Notes under the pieces: model-generated
What the model saw: the letters and a program-made list of their open reading frames with translations, nothing else
What the model was told of the DNA's origin: nothing
The model's database searches: none
Position numbers and translations under genes: made by a program
Origin: Oscillospiraceae bacterium
GTDB taxonomy: Bacteria > Bacillota_A > Clostridia > Oscillospirales > Ruminococcaceae
Assembly (NCBI GenBank): GCA_017829075.1
Contig: JAGAJA010000009.1
Span: forward strand, 1 to 18,477
Direction: 5' to 3'
Length of the DNA: 18,477 nucleotides
Shown here: one piece after another, positions 5,853-13,539 of the stretch
Numbering within the stretch: the first letter of the stretch is position 1
How the letters are laid out: each line of letters starts with the position of its first letter

Positions 5853-8219
5853 TTATTCAACTCCGTATACTTTTCGGGCAATATCCACTGTTTCCTTTGC
5901 GTCCCGGGCGTAGAAATCCGCGCCTATCTTCTCCGCGTAATCCTTTGTCAGAACCGCGCCGCCGACAACTACCTTGCAGTTTACGTTGTTTTCCCGGAGC
6001 AGTTTTATCGTATTCTCCATGCTTTTAAGCGTGGTGGTCATAAGCGCCGAAAGTCCGACTAGACGCACGTCGTATTTTATCGCCGCGTCAACCACCACCT
6101 GATAATCAACGTCCTTGCCGAGGTCTATCACGTCAAAGCCGTAATTCTCAAGCAATGTCTTTACGATATTCTTGCCGATATCATGAATATCTCCCTTAAC
6201 CGTGCAGAGAACCACCTTTCCGCTGGAAACTCCGCTGCCGCCGCGGTCGGATATCGCCTTTTTGATAACGTCAAACGCAGCCTGCGCCGCTCCCGCCGAC
6301 TGAATCAGCTGCGGCAGGAATATCGTTCCTTTCTCGAACTTTGCTCCTACGCTGTCAAGCGCCGGAATGAGCTTGCCATTGACTATATCCATTGGGTCAG
6401 CGCCGGAGGACAGCATTTTTTCAGCAGCCGCTGCGCATTCCGCCTTAAGTCCGGAGGACACTGCGTCAAAGATATCCATATCCGCAGCTGGGGCTGCCGA
6501 AGGCTTCTTCACCTCTGCGCCGTAGCTTTCGATGAATTTTGTTCCGTGTCTGTCATAGCCTGAAAGCAGCCGGAAAGCATTCACTGCTCCGGTCATGGAC
6601 GCAATATTCGGGTTCATTATCGGGAGAGTGAGTCCGCAGTTCATCGCCATTGTAATGAACGTGGAATTAATCAGCTCACGGTTAGGCAGACCGAAGGAAA
6701 TATTTGATACTCCCAGCACCGTTTTAAGTCCCAGCCGCTCTGTTACCATGCGGACTGCTTTCAGCGTTTCCGCAGCGCCGTCCTGCTCCGCAGATACCGT
6801 GAGGGTAAGGCAGTCTATATATACGTCCTGCTTCGGAATGCCGTATTCCAGCGCGCGGTTCAGTATCTTCTCCGCGATTGCGAAGCGCTCCTCGGCGGTC
6901 TTGGGTATTCCCCGCTCGTCAAGGGTAAGTCCGACCACCGCCGCGCCGTATTTCTTCACCAGCGGAAGTACTGTATCAAGCTTCTCGTCCTCGCCGTTCA
7001 CGGAATTTACTATCGGCTTGCCAGAAACTATCCTCAGCGCAGCCTCAAGCACCGGAAGCTCTGTGGTGTCGATCTGGAGCGGAGCGTCAGTCACCGACTG
7101 GATCGCGTTCACTGCCGCCAGCATCATTTCCTTTTCGTCAATGTCCGGAAGTCCTACGTTTACATCGAGGATCTCCGCGCCTGCGCCGGTCTGCTCCAGC
7201 GCCTGCCGCATGATATAGTCCAGATCATGCTTTTTCAGCGCTTCCTTGAACAGCTTCTTTCCGGTGGGGTTTATCCTCTCGCCGATGATTCGCACTGTAT
7301 CCACAGTCACGACAGAGGACGCGCTGCACACCGCCGCAGGTATCTCCGGCTTGGGCATTACGCAGACCTTACCCTTTATGCGGTTTCCTACCTCGCGGAT
7401 ATATTCCGGGGTAGTTCCACAGCAGCCACCGAGCAGCTTCACTCCCATTCCGGCGATTGTTTCCATAACGTCCGCATACTCCACGGCAGACGTTGTGTAG
7501 AGATTGGTAGCCGGATCGGGTAATCCCGCATTCGGACGGATAAGCACCGGAACGCTGCTCCATTTCAGTATCTCCTCCACAATAGGGAGAGCCTCCTGCG
7601 GCCCTAACGAGCAGTTCATGCCGACAACGTCCGCTCCCAGCCCGCACAGGGTAAGAGCCATTGAAGCGGTACTGCACCCGGTAAAGGTGCGCATATTCTG
7701 CTCAAAGGACATGGTGCAGATGACCGGAAGATCAGTGTTCTCCTTTGCAGCAAGCAGTGCAGTCTTTATTTCCATGAGATCGGTCATTGTTTCGATCGCG
7801 ATGAAATCAGCCTCACGCCCGGCGATCATGATTTCCCGGAACATATCGTAAGCCTCGTCCACCGGCATATCCCCGGTGGGGCGCAGCATTCTTCCGAGGG
7901 ATCCTACGTCAAGTCCCACCAGCACATCTGTTCCCTCGGCAGCCTTTCGTGCGAGGGCAATTCCCTGCTTCACTATCTGCTCGACCGTGTATTTGCTGTT
8001 CTGGAGCTTGTGGCGGTTTGCGCCGAAGGTGTTTGTGTAAATTCCCTGCGCGCCGGCGTCAATGTAGCCTCGGTGTATCGACATTATCAGCTCCGGGTCG
8101 GTGAAGTTAAGCTCCTCCGGAAGTCCCCCCAGCTTAAGCCCATGCTGCTGCAAAACAGAGCCCATCGCTCCGTCCAACAGTATGTGTCCGTTGGTTTTCA
8201 GCAATTCGTTAAAGGTCAT
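5853..8219 (-). CDS. metH: Cobalamin-dependent methionine synthase without reactivation domain
   Basis: A 788-residue protein that transfers the methyl group of 5-methyltetrahydrofolate to homocysteine via methylcobalamin in the cytosol. Domains in order: homocysteine S-methyltransferase (about 1-290) with zinc ligands Cys203, Cys266 and Cys267 (GMNCS and GGCCGTTP motifs); a pterin-binding TIM barrel (about 305-570) opening with IIGERINPTGKK; a helical cobalamin cap (about 600-665); and a Rossmann cobalamin domain with DIHDIGKNIV, whose His679 is the lower cobalt ligand. It ends there, lacking the roughly 340-residue AdoMet-dependent reactivation domain of the 1227-residue E. coli enzyme. This short form is known in Firmicutes and Thermotoga. 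It starts 23 bases after the preceding gene behind GGAGA, as last gene of the operon. No clear minus-strand terminator is visible beyond it. Confidence 0.96.
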   Translation of the reverse strand: MTFNELLKTNGHILLDGAMGSVLQQHGLKLGGLPEELNFTDPELIMSIHRGYIDAGAQGIYTNTFGANRHKLQNSKYTVEQIVKQGIALARKAAEGTDVLVGLDVGSLGRMLRPTGDMPVDEAYDMFREIMIAGREADFIAIETMTDLMEIKTALLAAKENTDLPVICTMSFEQNMRTFTGCSTASMALTLCGLGADVVGMNCSLGPQEALPIVEEILKWSSVPVLIRPNAGLPDPATNLYTTSAVEYADVMETIAGMGVKLLGGCCGTTPEYIREVGNRIKGKVCVMPKPEIPAAVCSASSVVTVDTVRIIGERINPTGKKLFKEALKKHDLDYIMRQALEQTGAGAEILDVNVGLPDIDEKEMMLAAVNAIQSVTDAPLQIDTTELPVLEAALRIVSGKPIVNSVNGEDEKLDTVLPLVKKYGAAVVGLTLDERGIPKTAEERFAIAEKILNRALEYGIPKQDVYIDCLTLTVSAEQDGAAETLKAVRMVTERLGLKTVLGVSNISFGLPNRELINSTFITMAMNCGLTLPIMNPNIASMTGAVNAFRLLSGYDRHGTKFIESYGAEVKKPSAAPAADMDIFDAVSSGLKAECAAAAEKMLSSGADPMDIVNGKLIPALDSVGAKFEKGTIFLPQLIQSAGAAQAAFDVIKKAISDRGGSGVSSGKVVLCTVKGDIHDIGKNIVKTLLENYGFDVIDLGKDVDYQVVVDAAIKYDVRLVGLSALMTTTLKSMENTIKLLRENNVNCKVVVGGAVLTKDYAEKIGADFYARDAKETVDIARKVYGVE

Positions 8220-8242
8220 ATTTATATCTCCATTCTCCCTGT

Positions 8243-9562
8243 TTATTTATCATTCCTGATTATTGCTTCGATTATTCGGTCAAGCTCAAGAAGTTCTCTC
8301 TCGTCCGGGACTTCCCCGCCGTAGCGCACTCTGTTATAAACCTGAACCATTCCGTCAAGCTCGGCTTCTGGGATATGTCTGCCGAACGCCTTTTCGCCCT
8401 TTGCGGAATGAATAGTGGTGGTATCTGTGTTAAGCTGCGGAAAGGGCGAGGCTCCGAGCTTTATCAGGAACAGCTCATAGCCCTCCCGGTATTTCATCAC
8501 CGGGTCGGTTTCCCGGCGGTATCGGCGGTAAAGCTCCCGCTCGCTCCGGCGGAGTTCCCTTGAAGCAGTCTTTTCGTCGCTACTTTCGCTTAATTCATCG
8601 ACAAACGGAACAGCCTCCTCCCGAACCGGGACTTTGAACAGCGGCGCGAATATCTCCTTGAAGAACCCCCATATCTGCCGCCGGAATTTGATTATCAGTA
8701 TCACCATGAATACTTCAAACAGGAACATCAGCAGGTCGGCAATGGGATTTTCGGTCATATCGTATTCCACCGCATCTGCGGTGTTTTCAGCCATTTCGCC
8801 GTCCTGTGGATCCTCCTGCACACCTGCTCTGACCAGCGACAGCAGCCAGCGCAGCAGCGCTTGAATACCCTTGAACAGAAGCGACGCGATCGGCCCGGAC
8901 AGCAGGAAAAGTCCCACAACCGCCGCTCCGACTGCCGCAATAAGATATGCGTTGTAGCGGCGCGTTCCCTTCGGGACAAGCGCATGACCTCCCGCCCGCT
9001 GCCGGGTCTGGACGTCTATGTTGGTCTGATTTGTCAGCACCGCCGCCAGAACTATCAGAACTCCGAACGCAACGCAAAGCTGCATCATTCCGTCTGAGGC
9101 AAGCTGCTTATTTCCGGTGCAGTTGAGCAGTATCGCGGATAATATCGCCGCGACAAAATACACTGCGAACCAACCTCTGGTGAATACATCGCTGTATTCC
9201 TTTCCGACCGACAGATACCCGCCGAAATACGCGGCAATGCAGGCTGGCAGCAGATACAGATACAGCCCGGTGTGAAAGTGAAATACCGCGCAGACGACAA
9301 TAAAAGCCGCCGACGGAACGAGAAATCCTACCCTCGCCAGAAAAACCGCAATCGGCTTTGTCCTGCGGGAAAAACCGCCCCGTGAAGCCCATGTCCCCAG
9401 AAAGCGCCCGCAGCCGTAAAACAATGCGGCAGCGGCATAAATCGCGGCGTAATGCCACCAGACATATCCCCCGAAGCCAACGCCCTCGGTCAGCACTGCA
9501 AAAGGAAACAGAGCCAGAAACTGGCAGAAAACCGCCAGCGTTATCAGTATCCGGTTGTGCAT
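8243..9562 (-). CDS. Multi-pass membrane protein with DUF4129-like C-terminal region
   Basis: A 439-residue protein with about seven or eight predicted membrane helices in the first 300 residues, followed by a charged segment rich in Glu and Arg. The C-terminal part (about 345-439) has RELYRRYRRETDP, a proline-containing stretch and VYNRVRYGGEVPDERE, which resembles the DUF4129 tail found in proteins encoded next to MoxR and DUF58 genes. Many such partners carry a transglutaminase-like domain before the tail; here I see no Cys-His-Asp core, so the protein is probably not catalytic. GGTGAG lies five bases before the ATG. It starts 22 bases after the DUF58 gene and 23 bases before metH. The likely role is membrane anchoring or sensing within the MoxR-DUF58 system; the exact function is unknown. 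Confidence 0.8.
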   Translation of the reverse strand: MHNRILITLAVFCQFLALFPFAVLTEGVGFGGYVWWHYAAIYAAAALFYGCGRFLGTWASRGGFSRRTKPIAVFLARVGFLVPSAAFIVVCAVFHFHTGLYLYLLPACIAAYFGGYLSVGKEYSDVFTRGWFAVYFVAAILSAILLNCTGNKQLASDGMMQLCVAFGVLIVLAAVLTNQTNIDVQTRQRAGGHALVPKGTRRYNAYLIAAVGAAVVGLFLLSGPIASLLFKGIQALLRWLLSLVRAGVQEDPQDGEMAENTADAVEYDMTENPIADLLMFLFEVFMVILIIKFRRQIWGFFKEIFAPLFKVPVREEAVPFVDELSESSDEKTASRELRRSERELYRRYRRETDPVMKYREGYELFLIKLGASPFPQLNTDTTTIHSAKGEKAFGRHIPEAELDGMVQVYNRVRYGGEVPDERELLELDRIIEAIIRNDK

Positions 9563-9584
9563 TATCTCACCGCCTTCTCATCGG

Positions 9585-10754
9585 TCAATCTCCTGTTTCC
9601 GGCAGGTAGCGCTTGGTGCGCGGAATATGCCGTATCTCGCAGAAGTCCGTTTCTTCTATGTCGGTAGAGAGTATTGTGACGCTCCTGCCGTTCTGCGACA
9701 GGCTTCTGAGAAGCTCCGCGCAGCGTTCGTCCAGAAAGCTGCTGATAAATACCACGTCCGTCCAGTCCGTGTAATTTATCTCCGACATGAAATCGTCAAT
9801 ATGCTCTCCGCAGCCGTTTTTCAGCTCTGCAAGCTCCCTAAGCCGGCTTATTGTATGCTCGTAGCCCTCCCCCGGCTCGCCCGCAAGCGCTTTCTCTGGA
9901 TTTGCCGTGAGCGCACAGATAGTATGGGTCTTGTAGCAATAATCCAGCATAAATGCGGCGCCCTTTATCAGCGCCTCCAGTGTCGGAACGGACATTGCCT
10001 GCCGCAGTCCGTGGTAGCTCCGCTGAAGGTTCAGTATCATCAGCACCCGCCGCTCGGTGGTGAATTCGTTATTGTACACCATAAGAGAGCCGTTTTTCGC
10101 GCTCTGCGCCCAGTGTATTCTGTTCATCGGCTCGCGGCCTGTGTATTCCCGCGCTCCGCTTATTACGAACGGGTCGGGCAGCACAAATCGCCTTACCGGA
10201 ATGTCGCCGATAAATACATCGCTGGACATTCCCTCTATTTCCATGTCTGCGGGAACAGGAAGCACCCGTATCTTCTGGTCAAGCTTTATCACCCTCGCAG
10301 ACTTCACAAGACCGAAAAGGTCGCTCACAGTCACCGAAACGTCCTCTATGCTGAATACACCGCGCTTTTCGCATTTCACCCGCCATGTCCGGCGGCATTT
10401 CTGCCTGCCCCGGAGCGTGAATATGCCTGATATCAGACCTTTCTGAGCAGGATCCTTGTACTGGGCAGAATTTACCGGATTGCCGAAAAAGCTCAGCCAC
10501 CTTGAGCAGTTTATCTCCGTTCTGACCCACGGCAGAGGAAGCAGCTTTGCGTTGTCGATCTCCTCGATTATCTCGATTTCCTCGTCCTCGAATGCTTCCA
10601 CGACCTGATCCGAACTGCCCGCAGCGCTGCCCTCAGTACCGCGCTTTCTCACCGTCAAAGTGTAGGAGAGCTTTTTCTGACCCAGACGATCGTATATAAA
10701 ATACTGCCCCACAAGCACTGCGGTCAGTATCAGCGCCATTACAACCAGCTCCAT
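9585..10754 (-). CDS. DUF58 domain protein (MoxR-associated)
   Basis: A 389-residue protein with one N-terminal hydrophobic helix (about 2-20), a beta-rich middle region, and the DUF58 hallmark GAREYTGREPMNRIHWAQSA followed by a VLMILNLQ strand and a von Willebrand A-like fold. I chose the ATG at 10754 because AGAGGG lies five bases before it and the start falls one base after the upstream stop codon. The frame extends eight codons further upstream to a TTG, which would overlap the moxR-like gene by 23 bases and has no good ribosome binding site. DUF58 proteins almost always accompany a MoxR ATPase, as here, and are thought to present the complex to its target, often at the envelope. The specific target in this organism is not evident. 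Confidence 0.9.
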   Translation of the reverse strand: MELVVMALILTAVLVGQYFIYDRLGQKKLSYTLTVRKRGTEGSAAGSSDQVVEAFEDEEIEIIEEIDNAKLLPLPWVRTEINCSRWLSFFGNPVNSAQYKDPAQKGLISGIFTLRGRQKCRRTWRVKCEKRGVFSIEDVSVTVSDLFGLVKSARVIKLDQKIRVLPVPADMEIEGMSSDVFIGDIPVRRFVLPDPFVISGAREYTGREPMNRIHWAQSAKNGSLMVYNNEFTTERRVLMILNLQRSYHGLRQAMSVPTLEALIKGAAFMLDYCYKTHTICALTANPEKALAGEPGEGYEHTISRLRELAELKNGCGEHIDDFMSEINYTDWTDVVFISSFLDERCAELLRSLSQNGRSVTILSTDIEETDFCEIRHIPRTKRYLPETGD

Positions 10755-10755
10755 A

Positions 10756-11688
10756 TCAGCCCTCTGTCGGGACTGCAACGCTGTCCAGCACCTGACGGAG
10801 CACCTCGTCCGCCGCCTTTTCAGCGCCGCCTGCCGCCCCCGACCAGCCGCGGCAGATCAGTCTGTGCTTTATTACATAGGGAGCAGCTTCAAGCACGTCC
10901 TGCGGCATCGCATAATCCCGCCCGGAAAGCATTGCCAGCGCGCAAGCCATTCGGCGGAGCGCCACCGCTCCTCTTGTGGAAAGCCCCAGCTTCACATTTC
11001 CATGCTTTCTGGTTGCCGCCGCAATGTCCGCAATGTAGCTGCACACCGCTTCTCCCGCCTTGCAGGTGTTTACCTCCTGCTGAGCTGAGATAATATCCTG
11101 CGCCGAACATACTGCGGAAAGCTCCTGCGCCGCCGCGCCGCCGATGACCGATATTTCCTCGCCGCGTTCGGGATAGCCCAGCGCAAGCCGGATCATGAAG
11201 CGGTCAAGCTGCGCCTCCGGCAGAGGATAGGTTCCCTGTATCTCCACAGGGTTCTGGGTCGCAATTACGAAAAACGGCTGCTCCATAGGATAGGTTTCCC
11301 CGTCTATCGTGGTCTGGCGCTCCTCCATGCACTCAAGCAGCGCCGACTGAGTACGGGGAGTTGCGCGGTTTATCTCGTCCGCAAGGATTATGTTGGAAAA
11401 TAGCGGCCCTTTTCGCAGTTGGAATTCCTGCTGCTTCATGTTAAAGAAGTTTATTCCCGTGATGTCAGAGGGCAGCAGATCAGGTGTGAACTGAATTCTC
11501 CGGAAGTCCGCGTCAACTGACTTCGCAAGCGACTTCGCAAGCAGCGTCTTTCCCGTGCCGGGGACGTCCTCAAGCAGCACATGACCTCCCGCCAGCATTG
11601 CCGCGCAGATAAGCCGCAATTCCCGACGCTTTCCCTTTACCGCAAGGGAAATGTTGTCGATCAGCCTGTCAGAAAGTTCATTGATCAT
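10756..11688 (-). CDS. MoxR-family AAA+ ATPase
   Basis: A 310-residue AAA+ ATPase of the MoxR subfamily. It shows Walker A GTGKT ending at Thr48 (VPGTGKT 42-48), Walker B ILADE with Asp104 and Glu105, a sensor 1 region ATQNP with Asn146, and the subfamily signature GTYPLPEAQLDRF (152-164). Length is typical. MoxR ATPases remodel or activate protein complexes, frequently with a DUF58/VWA partner, which is the next gene. AAAGGAG lies six bases before the ATG, inside the end of the MATE gene; the two frames overlap by 11 bases, so translation is probably coupled. The gene order MATE-MoxR-DUF58-TM protein indicates one transcript. Confidence 0.95.
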   Translation of the reverse strand: MINELSDRLIDNISLAVKGKRRELRLICAAMLAGGHVLLEDVPGTGKTLLAKSLAKSVDADFRRIQFTPDLLPSDITGINFFNMKQQEFQLRKGPLFSNIILADEINRATPRTQSALLECMEERQTTIDGETYPMEQPFFVIATQNPVEIQGTYPLPEAQLDRFMIRLALGYPERGEEISVIGGAAAQELSAVCSAQDIISAQQEVNTCKAGEAVCSYIADIAAATRKHGNVKLGLSTRGAVALRRMACALAMLSGRDYAMPQDVLEAAPYVIKHRLICRGWSGAAGGAEKAADEVLRQVLDSVAVPTEG

Positions 11689-13060
11689 CTGGTACTCCTT
11701 TCACCTTTTCATGCGCAGGTTCGGATACCGCGTCCTCATTTGGAAGTCCGCGTATCGTCATCAGCGCGATTATTCCTATAATTACCGCACAAACCGTCCA
11801 GATTATCGGCTCGGACAGGATAACTCCCAAATAGTCCAGCCACGGGATCATGAACAGCACAGTGCATATCTTCCAAATCAGCTCAATGCAGCTCGCGATT
11901 ATCGGTATAATGCTGCGCCCAAGTCCCTGAAGAGAGCTGCGAAGTCCCAGCAGCACCGTCAGTGGGAAGTAGAACGGCACATTCACCCTCAGATACAGCA
12001 CTGCCGTGTCCTCCACATACTGCTCACAGTCCGGCAGAATGAAGCCCACCATAAGCCTGCCGAGCGTATAAATAAGCAACACATCGAAAGCTGCGCAGGC
12101 AAATCCCAGCATCAGCCCTGACTTTATGCCCTTTCCTATGCGAGAGTACTTCCCAGCGCCGCGGTTCTGGCTGGTGTAGGTAACGAGGGTGGCGCTGATC
12201 GCGCTGAATGGCATTATGGTGAAGCTGAACAGCTTTCTAGCCGCCGTGTGCGCCGCAATAATATCCTCGCCGAAGCCGTTGATGCCGTTCTGAAGCACTA
12301 TCGAGCCTATATCGACAATTGAGTACATCAGCGCCATGCCGCAGCCCGCGCTCAGCAGCTCTGCGGTCGATGAAGCGGTAAACCTGAAATCCTTTGGCTT
12401 TATCATCAGGAACGGGCGCTTTTTTATCAGATAAATAAGGCAGATCACTGCGGAAACGAACTGCGCGATAACAGTGGCAAGCGCCGCTCCCGCAACGCCC
12501 ATAGGCAGCACGCACACCATGACGACATCTAGTCCGATGTTCAGCGCCGTGGATATCATAAGTATTACCAGCGGGATAACACTGTCGCCCACCGCGCGGA
12601 GTATTGCCGATTCAAGGTTGTAGAACAGCGTTGCCACAAGCCCCAGATCCACAATGAAAAGATAAGTCCGCGCGTCCTCGAAAATACTCTCAGGGGTATC
12701 CAGAACATGGAGCAGCGGGTCAATGAAGCAGGCAATTCCAACAATTATCAACGCAGCAGCAGCCGCGGAAAAGGTGATCGTCCGCGCGATAGTCCGGCGC
12801 ATCTCGTCATGCTCCCCAGCGCCGAAATTCTTCGCGACAAGTATCGCAAATCCTGTCACCAGACCGTTTATAATGTTGAACATTAGCGATACCACCGCCG
12901 AGGTAGAGCCTACGGCGGCAAGCGCGTTTTCTCCGAGCTGTCTGCCGATGATTATGGTATCAGTAAGGCTGTAAGCCTGCTGAAATACAAGTCCAAGCAA
13001 AACCGGAAGCGCAAATGAGATAATAAGCTTCATCGGCTTTCCGGAGGTAAGTTCTTTCAT
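11678..13060 (-). CDS. MATE-family multidrug/toxin exporter
   Basis: A 460-residue polytopic membrane protein of about 12 helices with the MATE signature at the N terminus: PVLLGLVFQQAYSLTDTIIIG, then GENALAAVGSTSAV. A repeat-like second half begins near residue 235 (SAGCGMALMYSIVDIGSIVLQ). The family exports cationic compounds or metabolites by exchange with sodium ions or protons. Length is normal and no frame disruption is seen. AAAGGA lies about ten bases before the ATG. It begins 47 bases after a small DUF3006-like gene, and its last 11 bases overlap the moxR-like gene. The substrate is unknown; nothing here points to a particular drug or metabolite. Confidence 0.95.
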   Translation of the reverse strand: MKELTSGKPMKLIISFALPVLLGLVFQQAYSLTDTIIIGRQLGENALAAVGSTSAVVSLMFNIINGLVTGFAILVAKNFGAGEHDEMRRTIARTITFSAAAAALIIVGIACFIDPLLHVLDTPESIFEDARTYLFIVDLGLVATLFYNLESAILRAVGDSVIPLVILMISTALNIGLDVVMVCVLPMGVAGAALATVIAQFVSAVICLIYLIKKRPFLMIKPKDFRFTASSTAELLSAGCGMALMYSIVDIGSIVLQNGINGFGEDIIAAHTAARKLFSFTIMPFSAISATLVTYTSQNRGAGKYSRIGKGIKSGLMLGFACAAFDVLLIYTLGRLMVGFILPDCEQYVEDTAVLYLRVNVPFYFPLTVLLGLRSSLQGLGRSIIPIIASCIELIWKICTVLFMIPWLDYLGVILSEPIIWTVCAVIIGIIALMTIRGLPNEDAVSEPAHEKVKGVPDDQ

Positions 13061-13107
13061 TTTCTTTTGTTCCTTTATGTATATTTATATTTGACGGAAG
13101 CGGATTT

Positions 13108-13284
13108 TCACTCCTCCTGTCCGGTGATCTCATAGCTGAGGTTCTCATAATGGAGCAGACTGCCGATATCTGTGCCGTCCGGCAGCAGAAACAGCGCAAT
13201 GAAAAGCTCCTCCCCGGTGTTGATATCCGTCAGCGTGGCGTATTCTCCGTCTATTTTTGTTACCTTGTAGTCATGAGGTTCCAT
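13108..13284 (-). CDS. Small DUF3006-like protein (58 aa)
   Basis: A short gene of 58 codons plus stop. Translation starts MEPHDYKVTKIDGEYATL and includes EELFIALFLLPDGTDIG, which fits the small beta-barrel family DUF3006: a Dx(I/F)(D/E)G-(E/D)YA opening strand and an (L)LP-(D/E)G turn. GGAG lies about seven bases before the ATG. A good promoter lies upstream at 13336-13364, and the MATE gene starts 47 bases downstream with no terminator between, so this is the first gene of the long operon. Function is unknown; DUF3006 proteins are short cytoplasmic proteins. Real-gene status rests on ribosome binding site, promoter, codon pattern and family resemblance. Confidence 0.72.
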   Translation of the reverse strand: MEPHDYKVTKIDGEYATLTDINTGEELFIALFLLPDGTDIGSLLHYENLSYEITGQEE

Positions 13285-13335
13285 ATGTGTTCTCCGTTTT
13301 CTTTTTTTCTGAACTGTATAATGCGTTACTATACT

Positions 13336-13364
13336 ATTCTATCACACAGACGGATAAATTTCAA
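13336..13364 (-). promoter_or_regulatory. Sigma-A promoter of the DUF3006-MATE-MoxR-DUF58-TM-metH operon
   Basis: On the minus strand, TTGAAA (13364-13359) and TAGAAT (13341-13336) are separated by 17 bases, with TG at the extended -10 position. The predicted start lies about 45 bases before the ATG at 13284. No other clear promoter was seen before the following genes, consistent with a single transcript of about 7.5 kb. Confidence 0.65.
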
Positions 13365-13417
13365 GGTGCTTTTTTCAATAAAACTCATATGTTTTCGGAA
13401 CACAAACAATTATCCGG

Positions 13418-13450
13418 AAAAAGAAAAAGGGGCTGTCAACAGACAGCCCC
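13418..13450 (-). terminator. Rho-independent terminator of glnN
   Basis: On the minus strand, GGGGCTGTC (13450-13442) pairs perfectly with GACAGCCCC (13437-13429) around a four-base loop and runs into TTTTTCTTTTT. A second stem lies closer to the stop codon, CTTAAAGCG (13476-13484 on the + strand) with CGCTTTAAG (13493-13501); it lacks a T tract. Confidence 0.9.
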
Positions 13451-13539
13451 AAAAAAGGGAAAGGGAGCGGGATATCTTAAAGCGAGAAATTACGCTTTAA
13501 GTCATGTTTCAGCGCCGCATACTCTATATTTTCTGCGGA

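Noticed and set aside
9555..10430. Plus-strand frame of 291 codons opposite the DUF58 gene
   Set aside because: The opposite strand encodes a clear DUF58 protein; the plus-strand translation is Arg/His/Cys-rich and resembles no family.
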